A stretch of DNA of 64,000 bases from Streptomyces sp. ISL-96 (GCF_018614035.1 NZ_JAGGPA010000001.1:1-64000); one strand, 5' to 3'; shown: positions 40,845-51,540, counted from the first letter of the stretch. A program made the numbers and translations. The notes: generated from the sequence alone by a model not told the origin.

Positions 40845-42620
40845 GTGGCTGATTTCACGGTGGGTGAGCGGGATTTCGAGCTGGACGGGCGGCCGGTGCG
40901 GCTGCTGTCGGGGGCTTTGCACTATTTCCGGGTGCATGAGGGGCAGTGGGGGCACCGGCTCGCGATGCTGCGTGCCATGGGGCTGAACTGCGTGGAGACG
41001 TATGTCCCGTGGAATCTGCACGCGCCTGAGCCCGGGCGGCTGCGTGACGCGGGGGCGCTGGGCCGGTTCCTGGACGCGGCGCGCGAGGCGGGGCTGTGGG
41101 CGATCGTACGTCCGGGGCCGTACATCTGTGCCGAGTGGGAGAACGGTGGGCTGCCGCACTGGCTGACGGGGGCCCTCGGATCGCGCGTGCGCACGCGCGA
41201 CGCGGAGTATCTGGGGCATGTGGAGCGGTGGTTCGGGCAGCTGCTGCCGCAGGTGGTGGCGCGGCAGATCGACCGGGGCGGCCCGGTGATCATGGTGCAG
41301 GTCGAGAACGAGTACGGCAGTTACGGGTCGGACCAGGTGTACCTGCGGCATCTGGCGGGGTTCCTGCGGGAGTGCGGTGTGACGGTGCCGCTGTTCACTT
41401 CCGACGGGCCCGAGGACCACATGCTGACGGGCGGTTCGGTGCCGGGGGTGCTGGCGACGGCGAACTTCGGGTCGGGGGCACGTGAGGGTTTCGAGACGCT
41501 GCGGCGGCATCAGCCTTCGGGTCCTTTGATGTGCATGGAGTTCTGGTGCGGGTGGTTCGATCACTGGGGTGCGGAGCATGTCGTACGGGATCCCGCGGAC
41601 GCGGCGGCGGCGCTGAACGAGATTCTTGAGTGTGGTGCGTCGGTCAATGTCTATATGGCGCACGGGGGCACGAATTTCGCGGGCTGGTCGGGTGCGAACC
41701 GTTCCGGTGCGCTGCACGAGGGGGAGCTGCAGCCGACCGTGACGTCGTACGACTATGACGCGCCCATCGACGAGTACGGCCGCCCCACGGAGAAGTTCTG
41801 GCTGTTCCGGGACGTCCTGGCGCTCTACCAGGAGGGGGCGGCCCCGCTGCCTGACGTGCCGGCCGCGCCGGCCGTGCTGGGTGAGCCGGTGCCGGCGGAG
41901 CTGACGGGGTGGGCGCCGCTCGGTGACGTACTGGAGGTGCTCGGGGGCGCGGAGACCGAGTGTGCGATGCCGCCGACGTTCGAGGAGCTGGGTGTGGACC
42001 GGGGGCTGGTCCGCTACCGGGTGGATGTGCCGGGGCCGCGCCGGGCGTATCCGCTGGGGGTTACGGGGCTGCGGGACCGGGCTGTGGTGTACGTCGACGG
42101 GGTGCGGGCGGGGGTCCTGGACGGTGGGGCGGGTGAGGCCACCGGATACACGGCGCTGGACGAGCCGGTGGCGGGGCCCGCTTCGGTGGAGCTGTGGGTG
42201 GAGTCGCTGGGGAGGGTCAATTACGGGCCCCGTTTCGCCGAGTCGAAGGGCGTCACGGGCGGCGTACTGCATGAGCGGCAGTATCTGCACGGTGTACGGG
42301 CGCGGGGGCTGTCCCTGGACGCGTTCGAGGACGCGGACGCGCTCGGGAAGGTTCCGTACCGTTCCCCGGAAGCGAGGGCGGGCGTGTCGGGGCTGTTCCG
42401 GGGAACGTTCGAAGTCCGGGGTGCGGGCGACGCGTCGCTGCGGCTGCCCGGCTGGGAACGGGGCTTCGTGTGGGTGAACGGCTTCTGCCTGGGCCGGTAC
42501 TGGGCGGCGGGCCCCCAGGAGGCTCTGTACGTTCCCGGGCCCGTTCTGCGGGAGGGTGCGAACGAGGTGTGGGTACTGGAGCTGGAGAGCGCCGGTGAGC
42601 GCTCTCCGGAGTTCGGCTGA
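40845..42620 (+). CDS. GH35 beta-galactosidase
   Basis: A 591-residue glycoside hydrolase family 35 enzyme that removes terminal beta-linked galactose. The family motif GGPVIMVQVENEYGSYG holds the acid/base Glu156, and the nucleophile is Glu232 in MCMEFWCGWFDHWG. C-terminal beta-sandwich domains (about residues 370-590) end in the WVNGFCLGRYW jelly roll. No signal peptide is seen, so it acts on imported sugar. The GTG at 40845 gives MADFTVGERDF, the family start, with GAGAGG 8 nt upstream; GTG 40824 is in frame and possible. It is divergent from the AraC regulator and convergent with GH101. Confidence 0.94.
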   Translation: MADFTVGERDFELDGRPVRLLSGALHYFRVHEGQWGHRLAMLRAMGLNCVETYVPWNLHAPEPGRLRDAGALGRFLDAAREAGLWAIVRPGPYICAEWENGGLPHWLTGALGSRVRTRDAEYLGHVERWFGQLLPQVVARQIDRGGPVIMVQVENEYGSYGSDQVYLRHLAGFLRECGVTVPLFTSDGPEDHMLTGGSVPGVLATANFGSGAREGFETLRRHQPSGPLMCMEFWCGWFDHWGAEHVVRDPADAAAALNEILECGASVNVYMAHGGTNFAGWSGANRSGALHEGELQPTVTSYDYDAPIDEYGRPTEKFWLFRDVLALYQEGAAPLPDVPAAPAVLGEPVPAELTGWAPLGDVLEVLGGAETECAMPPTFEELGVDRGLVRYRVDVPGPRRAYPLGVTGLRDRAVVYVDGVRAGVLDGGAGEATGYTALDEPVAGPASVELWVESLGRVNYGPRFAESKGVTGGVLHERQYLHGVRARGLSLDAFEDADALGKVPYRSPEARAGVSGLFRGTFEVRGAGDASLRLPGWERGFVWVNGFCLGRYWAAGPQEALYVPGPVLREGANEVWVLELESAGERSPEFG

Positions 42621-42637
42621 CAGAGGCTGCACGCCGT

Positions 42638-42672
42638 GAGGGCCGGTCCGTGGGTTGTAAGGACCGGCCCTC
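42638..42672. terminator. Bidirectional terminator between GH35 and GH101 genes
   Basis: A perfect 12-bp stem (42638-42649 with 42661-42672) and an 11-nt loop lie between two convergent stops, 17 bp after GH35 and 14 bp after GH101. Confidence 0.8.
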
Positions 42673-42686
42673 CGGGGCGTTACCCC

Positions 42687-45600
42687 TTACATTTCGCGTT
42701 GAATTTCGCGCACCTCGAAGGCGTCCAGGACGAACTCCGCCGTCCCGTCGTCACCGGTCTTGCGCAGGCCGACCCACGTTTCCCCCTTGGCCGGCGCCGT
42801 GAACTCATAGCTCAGCACGGTCGGGTCGGTGGCGACGGGCAGTGCCTTGCGGTCCAGTTCGCGGGTGGCGGGTTCGTCGACACCCGTGATCCACGCGTAC
42901 TGCCCGGCCTTCTCGTTCTCGTAGCGGAAGGAGACCCGGTAGCGCTTGCCCGCCTCGAAGCGGACGGTGTGCTGCACGGTCCGGTAGACCAGACTGTCGT
43001 TCTCACCACGCGACTTGAGCGACTCGGAGCCGTCGATGACGTCGTCGATCACCTTGCCGTTCCAGCCTCGCTGCGTGAACGGGGCGTGCCGCTGCGCGAT
43101 GTGGGTGCGTGGGTCGGTGGAGCCGCCCGCGTCGCCCTTGACGAAAACGCCCCACCCTTGCGGCACGTTCTCGAAGTCCTCGAAGGCGACCGCCGCGGGC
43201 CTCGTGCTTCGCTTCGCGGGAACGATCCGTACGTTGTCGAAGCGCACCCGTGCGTTGCCCGCGTCGGCCCGCAGGGTGAGGTCCACTCGGCCCCCGCCGT
43301 CCGGCACGGTGAAGTACGTGAACATCCGCTGGAACCGGGTGTCGTGCTTGCGGTCGGCGGCGACGAGGTTGACGGCCGTGGAGGTGTCGGTCCAGTTCTC
43401 GGCGGTGGTCCCGTCGGCGGTCCGTACGGTGAGCGCCGCGCGCCGCCGCTCCCCCGCGTTCGCTCCGACCTCGACCTGTACGGACGCGGCGTACGTTCCG
43501 GGTGCCAGGCGCGCGAGCCGCTGACCGACGGCCGCGGCCCCGCCCGCGCCGATGACCAGTTCGTAGTCTCCGATGGCGCTCAGCTCGACAGAGGCCGGCC
43601 CACTGACGGTCCACCCCTTCAGTGAACCGGAGTTGAAGCCCGGGTCGTGCAGCGGTGTTGCCTGCCCCCAGTGCGGGTCGGCGGTCGCCGGCACCCGGGT
43701 GCGGTAGACGACGTACGGCTGCCTCGCCTCGGCGTCGATGGTGACCTTGCCGGAGCGTACGGGGGCGTCGCGGACGTGCTCGCGTCCCTGGTCGGTGAGC
43801 TTGTAGAGCGCCACCTTCGACGCTCCCGCCCAGCCGCGCGGGAGCTGCCAGGTGCTGCTGCCGCCCGCCGGGTTGTAGTGGTAGAGCTTGTGGGGGTCGG
43901 TGGCCTCGCGCGGCTCCCAGGGCAGCAGGTAGCGGCCCGCCTCGTACACAGCCCGCCCGTCGGTGGTGATGCGGCGCGTGCCGCCGGCGTCGCTCACGGA
44001 CGTCCTGGTGGGGCCGAAGAAGGTGATCTCGTGTGCGCCCCAGCTCTTGACCGGGTACGCCTGGAGGTACTTGGCGGGCAGGCTGTCGGTCCAGATCAGC
44101 TGGTAGAAGGTGTTCCAGTCGCTCTTGTTGACCCAGCCCTCGAAGTTCCCGGTGCGCGGGATGCCGAGGAGTGTCGGCCACTTGTCGGCGAAGACGTCCT
44201 TCTGGTGGTTGCGGATGAAGCGGATCAGCTGGGAGTTGATGCCGCGCGACGTGTCGCCGCCGTAGTCGACTTCGGTGGCCCAGTGCGACCACAGGGCCGA
44301 GCGCTCCAGGCCGTGGCCCCATTCGGTGGTGATCTGCCAGCCCTGTTCGCGCAGGGCCCGCTGCAAGCGGTCCGAGGTCCAGCCGGATTCGCGGAAGACG
44401 TCGATGTAGAGCATGTTCAGGGCGGGGTCGGTCTCGTCCCGCAGGTCCTTGAAGCGCTTGATGATGTCGCCGGACACCAGATCGCGCCGCTGGTCGATGC
44501 GGTAGCTCTGGTCGAGCCAGTCCCACTGTTCGTTGGTCTTGTCGACGAGCGTTTCGGAGAACGCGTTCGCGACGGGGTACGACTCGGTGGCGTTCACGTG
44601 AACGCCGAAATCACTTCCCCACTCGCGTCCTTCACGCACGAGGGTGTTGAGGTCGCCGAGTCCGCCGGCGCGCTTGTTGTGGTTGCCCGCGTAGTCGGGG
44701 TGGGCGGAGTCGTGGCCCTCCGACTGGTAGCCCTTGAGGAGCGTGTACTGGCGCAGGCCGTCCGTCGCGAGGGAGACGCGTTTGACGTTGTCGAGCGTCG
44801 CGAGGAACGGGTTGGTGGCCTGGCTGGCGAAGTTGAACGGGATGTGCGGGACGACGCGCAGGTGCTGCTCGTCCGCGCCCAGCGGCGTCACCATGATGTC
44901 GCGGAAGGCGATGGCGGCGTCCTGCCAGTCCACGACGCCGTCACCGTTGCGGTCACCGGTGATGATTACGGTGGCGTACGGGAGCGGCTCGGTGGCGTTC
45001 ACGGGAGCGGTCGCCGCGCGGTGCGTCCACTGTCCGCAGGACAGCCGCACCTCGACGTAACCGTCCTTCTTGAGCGTCTGCCGCCACAGCCGCCCGTTCT
45101 CCCAGGTGGTCCCTGCCGCACTGGTGGGCTTGTCGTACGACGTGTTGGTCTCGACGGCGCCGCCGAGCCGGTCGTGTGCGACGACGGCGTACGCGCAGCC
45201 GAGCGGCGCGGCGTCGGGGACGGTGTCCGGCGCGGGCCGTACCAGGGTGTCGCCGCTCTTGGCCTTGTCGAGCTGGATACGGGCGGCCAGCAGCGCGGCG
45301 CCGGGCTGGTCGCTGCGTACCGACAAAAACGCGAGCGAGGGGATCTGGAGGGTGCCGACGCGCAGTGCGGCGGTGTCGGCGATTCTCGTGACACGCCAGT
45401 CGACCTGCCGGCCGCTGACCCGGATCTCCACGTCGATCTCGGTTCCGCCGTCGAAGGCCAGGGTGTACGCCGCGACATCGCGGCCCGCGCGGGCGGTCAC
45501 CTCGGGCGTATGGGCGGTTCCGTCGATCAGCACGGAGGTGACCGGCTCTGCCTGCCCGTGCAGCGTGGCGCCGGTCGCCCGGTCGGTGTACGTCGCGATG

Positions 45601-45788
45601 CGCGGGAAGCCGGGGTCGACGCGCACCTCCAGTTCGCGGGAGCGCAGCACGGTCGCGCCGTCGGCCGCGAGGGCGGTGGCGGAGGGTCCGGCGAGGGCCA
45701 GGCCGGCGCCCGCCAGTGCGGTGGCGGCGGTGGCGGCGGTGGCGGCCACCACGGTCCTGCGGCTCGGTCCGGGGTCAGTTGTGTGCAC
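42687..45788 (-). CDS. Secreted GH101 endo-alpha-N-acetylgalactosaminidase
   Basis: A 1033-residue exported enzyme expected to release Gal-beta-1,3-GalNAc (core 1) from Ser/Thr of mucin-type glycoproteins. Tat-like signal SRRTVV (residues 9-14) plus a long Ala/Thr/Gly hydrophobic stretch to about residue 42. A beta-sandwich domain is followed by the GH101 barrel. The predicted nucleophile is Asp463 in MLYIDVFRESGW and the acid/base is Glu489 in TTEWGHGLERSALW. C-terminal galactose-binding-like modules (about 690-830 and 850-1030) follow. GTG 45788 has AGGAG 7 nt upstream; earlier in-frame ATGs lack a ribosome binding site. Catalytic residues are inferred by position relative to the pneumococcal enzyme. 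Confidence 0.9.
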   Translation of the reverse strand: MHTTDPGPSRRTVVAATAATAATALAGAGLALAGPSATALAADGATVLRSRELEVRVDPGFPRIATYTDRATGATLHGQAEPVTSVLIDGTAHTPEVTARAGRDVAAYTLAFDGGTEIDVEIRVSGRQVDWRVTRIADTAALRVGTLQIPSLAFLSVRSDQPGAALLAARIQLDKAKSGDTLVRPAPDTVPDAAPLGCAYAVVAHDRLGGAVETNTSYDKPTSAAGTTWENGRLWRQTLKKDGYVEVRLSCGQWTHRAATAPVNATEPLPYATVIITGDRNGDGVVDWQDAAIAFRDIMVTPLGADEQHLRVVPHIPFNFASQATNPFLATLDNVKRVSLATDGLRQYTLLKGYQSEGHDSAHPDYAGNHNKRAGGLGDLNTLVREGREWGSDFGVHVNATESYPVANAFSETLVDKTNEQWDWLDQSYRIDQRRDLVSGDIIKRFKDLRDETDPALNMLYIDVFRESGWTSDRLQRALREQGWQITTEWGHGLERSALWSHWATEVDYGGDTSRGINSQLIRFIRNHQKDVFADKWPTLLGIPRTGNFEGWVNKSDWNTFYQLIWTDSLPAKYLQAYPVKSWGAHEITFFGPTRTSVSDAGGTRRITTDGRAVYEAGRYLLPWEPREATDPHKLYHYNPAGGSSTWQLPRGWAGASKVALYKLTDQGREHVRDAPVRSGKVTIDAEARQPYVVYRTRVPATADPHWGQATPLHDPGFNSGSLKGWTVSGPASVELSAIGDYELVIGAGGAAAVGQRLARLAPGTYAASVQVEVGANAGERRRAALTVRTADGTTAENWTDTSTAVNLVAADRKHDTRFQRMFTYFTVPDGGGRVDLTLRADAGNARVRFDNVRIVPAKRSTRPAAVAFEDFENVPQGWGVFVKGDAGGSTDPRTHIAQRHAPFTQRGWNGKVIDDVIDGSESLKSRGENDSLVYRTVQHTVRFEAGKRYRVSFRYENEKAGQYAWITGVDEPATRELDRKALPVATDPTVLSYEFTAPAKGETWVGLRKTGDDGTAEFVLDAFEVREIQREM

Positions 45789-45868
45789 GCTCGCTCTCCT
45801 GTCGCTCGACGGCATGGTGTGCACGCCAACATGCGCCGCGAGGGGCGAGTGTGCCTATGGACAAAGGA

Positions 45869-45906
45869 GGGGCGGGTGTTGGACTAACGCGTCCAGCACC
45901 CGCCCC
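45869..45906 (-). terminator. Hairpin terminator after the trypsin gene
   Basis: A 16-bp stem with one G-T pair (45869-45884 with 45891-45906) and a 6-nt loop lies 11 bp beyond the trypsin stop, upstream of the GH101 gene on the same strand. Confidence 0.85.
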
Positions 45907-45917
45907 GGCAGGCCGGG

Positions 45918-46787
<870 letters not shown>

Positions 46788-46951
46788 TCAAGGTGCTGTT
46801 GGATTATGTGGAGCTGTCCACCCGGCCGACAAGGGAGGCATTCCAGCCACACCCCGCACACCCGCCACGAGCGCTCCCCGGCGAGCCCACGCCGGGCCGC
46901 CTGATCCGCCTACAGTGGAGACCTGTTCACCGTCGGTGGAGACGCGTGGGG

Positions 46952-47872
46952 GTGAGTGCGGACATGACCAGCGGGAGCGAGGTCGTACACGGCTATCCGC
47001 ATCTGACCACCGTGCGGTCCGCCCTTGCCGCGCTCCACAAGCGGCTCTCGTACGACGGTGTGCACACCTACGCCCCGAGCGTTTTTCCCGCCGACGTGAC
47101 CTTCTCCGACCAGGACGATCTCCACCTCGGCACCCAGCGCGTGGCCCGCGCCCTTGTCCAGCACCTGCATCTGCCGGACGCCCGCATGATCGTGAGCTTC
47201 CGCGAGATGGAGCACGCCGCGAGTGTGGAGCTGGCGGCCGGGCCGGAGTACTTCATCGAACTCAATGGCCGCTTCAGGACCCACCGCAACGACATCGGGG
47301 CCGCCCTCGCGCACGAGATCACGCACATCCTGCTGCACCGGCTCGGTCTCGCCTTCGCCGGCACCCGCGACAACGAGATCCTCACGGACACCGTGACGAC
47401 GTATCTCGGGGCGGGCTGGCTGCTGCTCGACGCGTTCCGCGAGGACGGCGCGTCCAGCCAGAAGCTCGGCTATCTCACGCCGGAGGAGTTCGGGTACGTC
47501 CTGGCGAAGCGGGCGATCGCCTTCGGCGAGGACCCCGCCCCCTGGTTCACCAGCGCGCAGGCCTACACGGCGTACACCAAGGGGCTCGCACAGGCCCGCC
47601 GCGACGAACAGCAGCCGCCGCTGACGGCCGCGGGCTGGGCGGGGCGGCGACGGTACGCCAAGGAGCGGCGGTACGCCCGGGAGAACGGCAGCCGTACGGA
47701 GCACGGTTCCTCGTCCGGTTCCTCGTCGTACGCCTTCGAGGGAGGCGGGCGCGACACCCTGCGCGTGTCGTTCCCGTGTCCCACATGCCAGCAGCGGATC
47801 CGCGTTCCCGTGCGTGGCCGTGTACGGGCACGCTGCGCGCTCTGCCGCACGATTCTCGAATGCGACACGTGA
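46952..47872 (+). CDS. Putative zinc metalloprotein with HExxH and C-terminal zinc ribbon
   Basis: A 306-residue cytoplasmic protein without a recognised family name. A helical N-terminal half leads to HEITH (residues 121-125), a zincin motif, followed by Glu142 in RDNEILTDTVTTYLG as a likely third ligand. The C-terminus has a zinc ribbon with Cys276, Cys279, Cys295 and Cys298, preceded by a Ser/Gly/Arg linker. It could be a minigluzincin-type peptidase; no substrate is suggested. GTG 46952 has GGAG 8 nt upstream; ATG 46964 is an alternative. It is divergent from the trypsin gene and 23 bp upstream of the ankyrin/HEAT gene, so probably in an operon with it. Confidence 0.7.
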   Translation: MSADMTSGSEVVHGYPHLTTVRSALAALHKRLSYDGVHTYAPSVFPADVTFSDQDDLHLGTQRVARALVQHLHLPDARMIVSFREMEHAASVELAAGPEYFIELNGRFRTHRNDIGAALAHEITHILLHRLGLAFAGTRDNEILTDTVTTYLGAGWLLLDAFREDGASSQKLGYLTPEEFGYVLAKRAIAFGEDPAPWFTSAQAYTAYTKGLAQARRDEQQPPLTAAGWAGRRRYAKERRYARENGSRTEHGSSSGSSSYAFEGGGRDTLRVSFPCPTCQQRIRVPVRGRVRARCALCRTILECDT

Positions 47873-47895
47873 ACACCCACACGTAGGGTCGAAAC

Positions 47896-49434
47896 ATGAC
47901 GAATGATCCGGCAGCGGACTCGCAGGCCCTGTTCGAAGCGTTGTACGACGAGGGGGACGACGCCGTCGTACGGCTGCTGCGTTCCGGTGTTCCGGCGGAG
48001 GCCACCGACGACGGCGAGACCGCGCTCTACAGGGCGTCCGTGCAGGACCACCCCGGCATGGTGCGGCTGCTGCTCGCAGCGGGCGCCGACCCCGACCGCG
48101 CGAGCGGCCCCCAGGCGGGCGACCTGCCGCTGTGCGGCGCGGCGGTCGGCGGCCACACGGAGGTGGTGGAGGCCCTGCTGTCGGCGGGCGCGACGCCCGA
48201 CCTGCGTGAGGAATTCGGGTTCACCGCGATGGCCTGGGCGGTCAGGCAGGGCCACGCGGACGTCGTGGAGGCGCTTTTGGAGTACGGCGCCGATCCCGAC
48301 CTCCCCGCTCCCGGTACGGAACCGCCGCTGGTGCTCGCCGCGCGGCGCGGGTCCACGGAGACCGTACGGACGCTTCTGCGGCACGGCGCTTCCGCGCGGC
48401 GGGAGGCGCTGGAGGAGGCGCGGCGGTGGCTCGAAGCCGATGTGGAGGAGGAGCTGCGGGCGGGGCTTCTGGAGACCTTCGGCGACGCAGCTGCCGGTGC
48501 CGCCGGTGCTGCCGCGGAGACGGAGCCCGAGACCGTCACCAGTCGCTTCGTGGAGGACGGCGGGGAGACCGTTGTCGTCGAGCTGCTGCGGGACGGCAGG
48601 CCGTCGGCCGGCAACGAGCAGCAGACCGGCCACGCCGCGATCGCCACCCTTCTGGAGGAGCGGCTGGGCATCCGTACGCCCTTCGAGGAGCTCGCAGAGC
48701 GGGCCCTGAGCAGTGGTGACCCCGGCCGGGACGAGTGGATGGAGTCCGTGGCCGCGCTGTGGCGGCGGGGCGACGAGGAGACGTTCCAGGCGGCGGCCGC
48801 GTGGTGTGCGAGCGGTGATCCGCTGCGGCAGGCGTTCGCCGCCGACGTTCTGGCGCAGCTCGGCTTCGAGCAGGGCGGCAAGCCGTTCGCCGCGCGCGCC
48901 CTGCCGTTGCTGCGGGAGCTGGTGCGGACGGCGGGGGACGGCGATTCGGAGCTGGCCCAGGCCGCTGTGCTGGCGCTCGGCCACCATGGTGACCCTTCGG
49001 CCCTGCCAGAGATCCTGCGCCATGTCGGCCACCCTGACGCCGAGGTGCGTCACCGGGTGGCCCTCTCCCTCATCGGCCTTGTCCCCGCCGGTCACCGGGA
49101 GGGCGCGACGGCGCTGATCACGCTGAGCCGCGACCCGGACGACGAGGTGCGGGACTGGGCGACGCTGGCGCTCGCCGGTCTCGACGCGGACACCCCTGAG
49201 ATCCGGGAAGCGCTGGCGGACCGCCTGGAGGACCACGATCCCGACACGGCGGCGGAGGCGGCACGCGGTCTGGCGGCGCGCGGCGACGACCGGGCGGTCG
49301 AGGCGCTGGCCCGTCTGCTGCGGGAGGAGGATCCGCAGGGGTACGCGTACGCGACGGCGGTCGAGGCGCTGGAGTACGTGGAGGACGCGGCGGTGCGGCG
49401 CCGGCTGGAACGGACACCGCCGCGCTATCGGTGA
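47896..49434 (+). CDS. Ankyrin-repeat plus HEAT-repeat protein
   Basis: A 512-residue scaffold protein. Residues about 30-175 are four ankyrin repeats (GETALYRASVQDHPGMVRLLLAAGADP, LCGAAVGGHTEVVEALLSAGA and similar). Residues about 300-505 are HEAT/PBS-lyase-like repeats (AVLALGHHGDPSALPEIL, VRHRVALSLIGLV, VRDWATLALAGL). It is a cytoplasmic protein-protein interaction module with no catalytic motif. ATG 47896 lies 23 bp after the HExxH gene, which suggests a joint function, unproven. Similar ankyrin/HEAT proteins are common in Streptomyces. Confidence 0.88.
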   Translation: MTNDPAADSQALFEALYDEGDDAVVRLLRSGVPAEATDDGETALYRASVQDHPGMVRLLLAAGADPDRASGPQAGDLPLCGAAVGGHTEVVEALLSAGATPDLREEFGFTAMAWAVRQGHADVVEALLEYGADPDLPAPGTEPPLVLAARRGSTETVRTLLRHGASARREALEEARRWLEADVEEELRAGLLETFGDAAAGAAGAAAETEPETVTSRFVEDGGETVVVELLRDGRPSAGNEQQTGHAAIATLLEERLGIRTPFEELAERALSSGDPGRDEWMESVAALWRRGDEETFQAAAAWCASGDPLRQAFAADVLAQLGFEQGGKPFAARALPLLRELVRTAGDGDSELAQAAVLALGHHGDPSALPEILRHVGHPDAEVRHRVALSLIGLVPAGHREGATALITLSRDPDDEVRDWATLALAGLDADTPEIREALADRLEDHDPDTAAEAARGLAARGDDRAVEALARLLREEDPQGYAYATAVEALEYVEDAAVRRRLERTPPRYR

Positions 49435-49847
49435 GGGCTCTTGTGTCCGTTGACGCGGGCGCCCGCGGCGGTCCCGCGCCGGATGTTGATCAGCTGGAAT
49501 AAGCCGCCCCCCCGGCTGCCCGGGAGCCCCAAGTCAGGTGCCGTGGGCCTCATTGCCTACGGCGCTCTGCCGCCGGGGCGCGGACAGGCCCGCCCCGTGC
49601 CGCATCTCACGGTGACAGGGGACGTGTCGGGGCGCTCCCCGCAGGGTGTCGAACGCAACCACCGCGAAAGAACGCGAAGTACCGGAAAGGTTCGGCACCC
49701 GAGGAGACGCCCCGGCGCGGCCCCGACCCCGAAGCCCCCGCTCGCTCACGGACCGTAGGCTTCGTCAGTGCGCAAGCGGCGCCCGGCGAGCGCGCGCGCC
49801 GGAGCGCGGGGCTGCGGCTGCGGGGCGGGGGCCGAAGCACGCGGCCG
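49435..49847. other. 413-bp intergenic region
   Basis: This lies between the HEAT gene and the convergent SDR gene. A 14-bp perfect palindrome CGCGGGCGCCCGCG (49454-49467) is the only notable structure and could help termination. Small frames here are not supported by codon use or ribosome binding sites. No gene is claimed. Confidence 0.5.
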
Positions 49848-50774
49848 CTAGCGCGCCCCGTACACCCGGCCCGGTGTCGCGGACTCCGCCAGTAGCTTGG
49901 ACGCCGTTTCGCCCGCCTCCGCCGGGGTCCAGCGCGCGCCCTTGTCCGCCGTCGGGCCCGCGCGCCAGCCCTCCATGACCGTGATGCGGCCCCCCTCCGC
50001 TTCGAAGACCCGGCCCGTCACGCCGGCCGACGCCGCCGAGCCCAGCCACACCACCAGAGGCGACACGTTCTCCGGCGCCATCGCGTCGAACTCGCCGGGC
50101 GCGCCCGGCGCCGCCATCGTCTCGGCGAACGTCCGCTCCGTCATACGCGTACGCGCCGCCGGTGCGATCGCGTTGACCTGGACGCCGTACCGCCCCATCT
50201 CCTCCGCCGCGACCAGCGTCAGGCCTACGATCCCCGCCTTCGCCGCCGAGTAGTTGCCCTGGCCCACACTCCCCAGCAGGCCCGCCCCAGAGCTGGTGTT
50301 GACGACGCGAGCGGCGACCTCCCGGCCCGCCTTCGCCTCCGTCCGCCAGTACTGCGCGGCGTACTTGAGCGGCAGGAAGTGGCCCTTCAGGTGTACGCGC
50401 ATGACCGCGTCCCAGTCGTCCTCCTCCAGATTCACCAGCATCCGGTCCCGCAGGAACCCGGCGTTGTTCACGAGGGTGTCGAGCCGCCCGAACGTCTCGA
50501 CCGCCGTGGCGACCAGCGACGCCGCGCCCCCGGCCGTCGCGATGTCCCCGCCGTGGGCCACCGCCGCTCCGCCCGCCGCCGCGATTTCCCCGACCACGCG
50601 CTGCGCCGGGCTCGCCGACGCCCCCGCGCCGTCCGGTCCGACTCCCAGGTCGTTGACGACCACTTTCGCGCCCTCCGCCGCGAAGGCCAGGGCGTGGGCG
50701 CGCCCCAGCCCCCGCCCCGCGCCCGTCACGACGACGACTCGTCCTTCGCAGATCCCCACTCCGGTACCTGCCAT
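49848..50774 (-). CDS. Short-chain dehydrogenase (Rv3548c-like)
   Basis: A 308-residue classical SDR with nucleotide motif TGAGRGLGRAHALAF, NNAG (NNAGFLRDRM) and active-site Ser and YSAAK (NYSAAKAG). It resembles the larger SDR of the mycobacterial KstR2 regulon (Rv3548c) and the dehydrogenase part of multifunctional beta-oxidation enzymes. The substrate would be a hydroxyacyl-CoA from steroid C/D rings, by context. ATG 50774 has AAGGAG 7 nt upstream. It starts 1 bp after the stop of the other SDR gene, so the two form one operon read away from the operator at 51556. Confidence 0.85.
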   Translation of the reverse strand: MAGTGVGICEGRVVVVTGAGRGLGRAHALAFAAEGAKVVVNDLGVGPDGAGASASPAQRVVGEIAAAGGAAVAHGGDIATAGGAASLVATAVETFGRLDTLVNNAGFLRDRMLVNLEEDDWDAVMRVHLKGHFLPLKYAAQYWRTEAKAGREVAARVVNTSSGAGLLGSVGQGNYSAAKAGIVGLTLVAAEEMGRYGVQVNAIAPAARTRMTERTFAETMAAPGAPGEFDAMAPENVSPLVVWLGSAASAGVTGRVFEAEGGRITVMEGWRAGPTADKGARWTPAEAGETASKLLAESATPGRVYGAR

Positions 50775-50775
50775 T

Positions 50776-51540
50776 TCACTTCTCCTTGTTGGCTGTCGCC
50801 GCGTCGAGAAAGGCGGGGCGTTCGCCGCCGCCGTGGACGAGGAGGGACGCACCGGTTACGTACGAGGCCCGCGCCGAGGCGAGGAAAACGGCCGCGTCGC
50901 CGATCTCGCCGGGCTCCGCGAGCCGCCCCGCCGGGACCGTCCGGCCGACTGCCGCGATGCCGGCCTCGTCGCCGTAGTGCAGGTGCGAGAGCTCGGTGCG
51001 GACCATGCCGAGGACTAGCGTGTTCACCCGTACGTCGGGCGCCCACTCCACCGCCATCGACCGGGCCAGGTTCTCCAGCCCCGCCTTGGCCGCTCCGTAC
51101 GCCGCAGTCCCCGGCGAAGGCCTCGTCCCGCTGACGCTGCCGATCATCACGACCGATCCCCCGGTCGCCCGAAGGTGCTCGTACGCCGCCAGGGAGGCTG
51201 TCATCGGTGCCGTCAGGTTCAGTTCCACGACACGCGCGTGGCGGGCCGCCTCACCTTCGCCCAGCAGCCGGTACGGCGTCCCGCCCGCGTTGTTGACCAG
51301 CACGTCGAGCCGTCCGTATGTCGCCACGACGCCCGTGAAGAAGTCCTTGACGGCCGCCTGGTCCCGCAGGTCCAGCGGCCGGAACTCAGCCTCGCGGCCC
51401 TCCGCTTCCACCACCTCGTCCGGGGGCCGGCGCGCGCAGACCACCACTCGCGCCCCCGCCACCAGGAACGCCCGCGCGATGCCCGCACCGACGCCGCGCG
51501 TGCCGCCGGTAACGACTGCGACCCTCCCGTCCAGTTCCAT
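50776..51540 (-). CDS. Short-chain dehydrogenase (Rv3549c-like)
   Basis: A 254-residue classical SDR with TGGTRGVGAGIA, NNAGGTPY and catalytic YGAAKAG. Its position, next to echA20 and divergent from it, equals Rv3549c in the mycobacterial HIP-degradation cluster. ATG 51540 has GGAAGG 9 nt upstream. The KstR2-type palindrome lies 15 bp upstream of the start codon, so repression of this operon by KstR2 is likely. The specific substrate is not known from sequence. Confidence 0.87.
   Translation of the reverse strand: MELDGRVAVVTGGTRGVGAGIARAFLVAGARVVVCARRPPDEVVEAEGREAEFRPLDLRDQAAVKDFFTGVVATYGRLDVLVNNAGGTPYRLLGEGEAARHARVVELNLTAPMTASLAAYEHLRATGGSVVMIGSVSGTRPSPGTAAYGAAKAGLENLARSMAVEWAPDVRVNTLVLGMVRTELSHLHYGDEAGIAAVGRTVPAGRLAEPGEIGDAAVFLASARASYVTGASLLVHGGGERPAFLDAATANKEK

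Noticed and set aside
49435..49847. Small open frames in the gap before the SDR operon
   Set aside because: All are Arg/Pro-rich, lack ribosome binding sites and family matches, and overlap one another on both strands.
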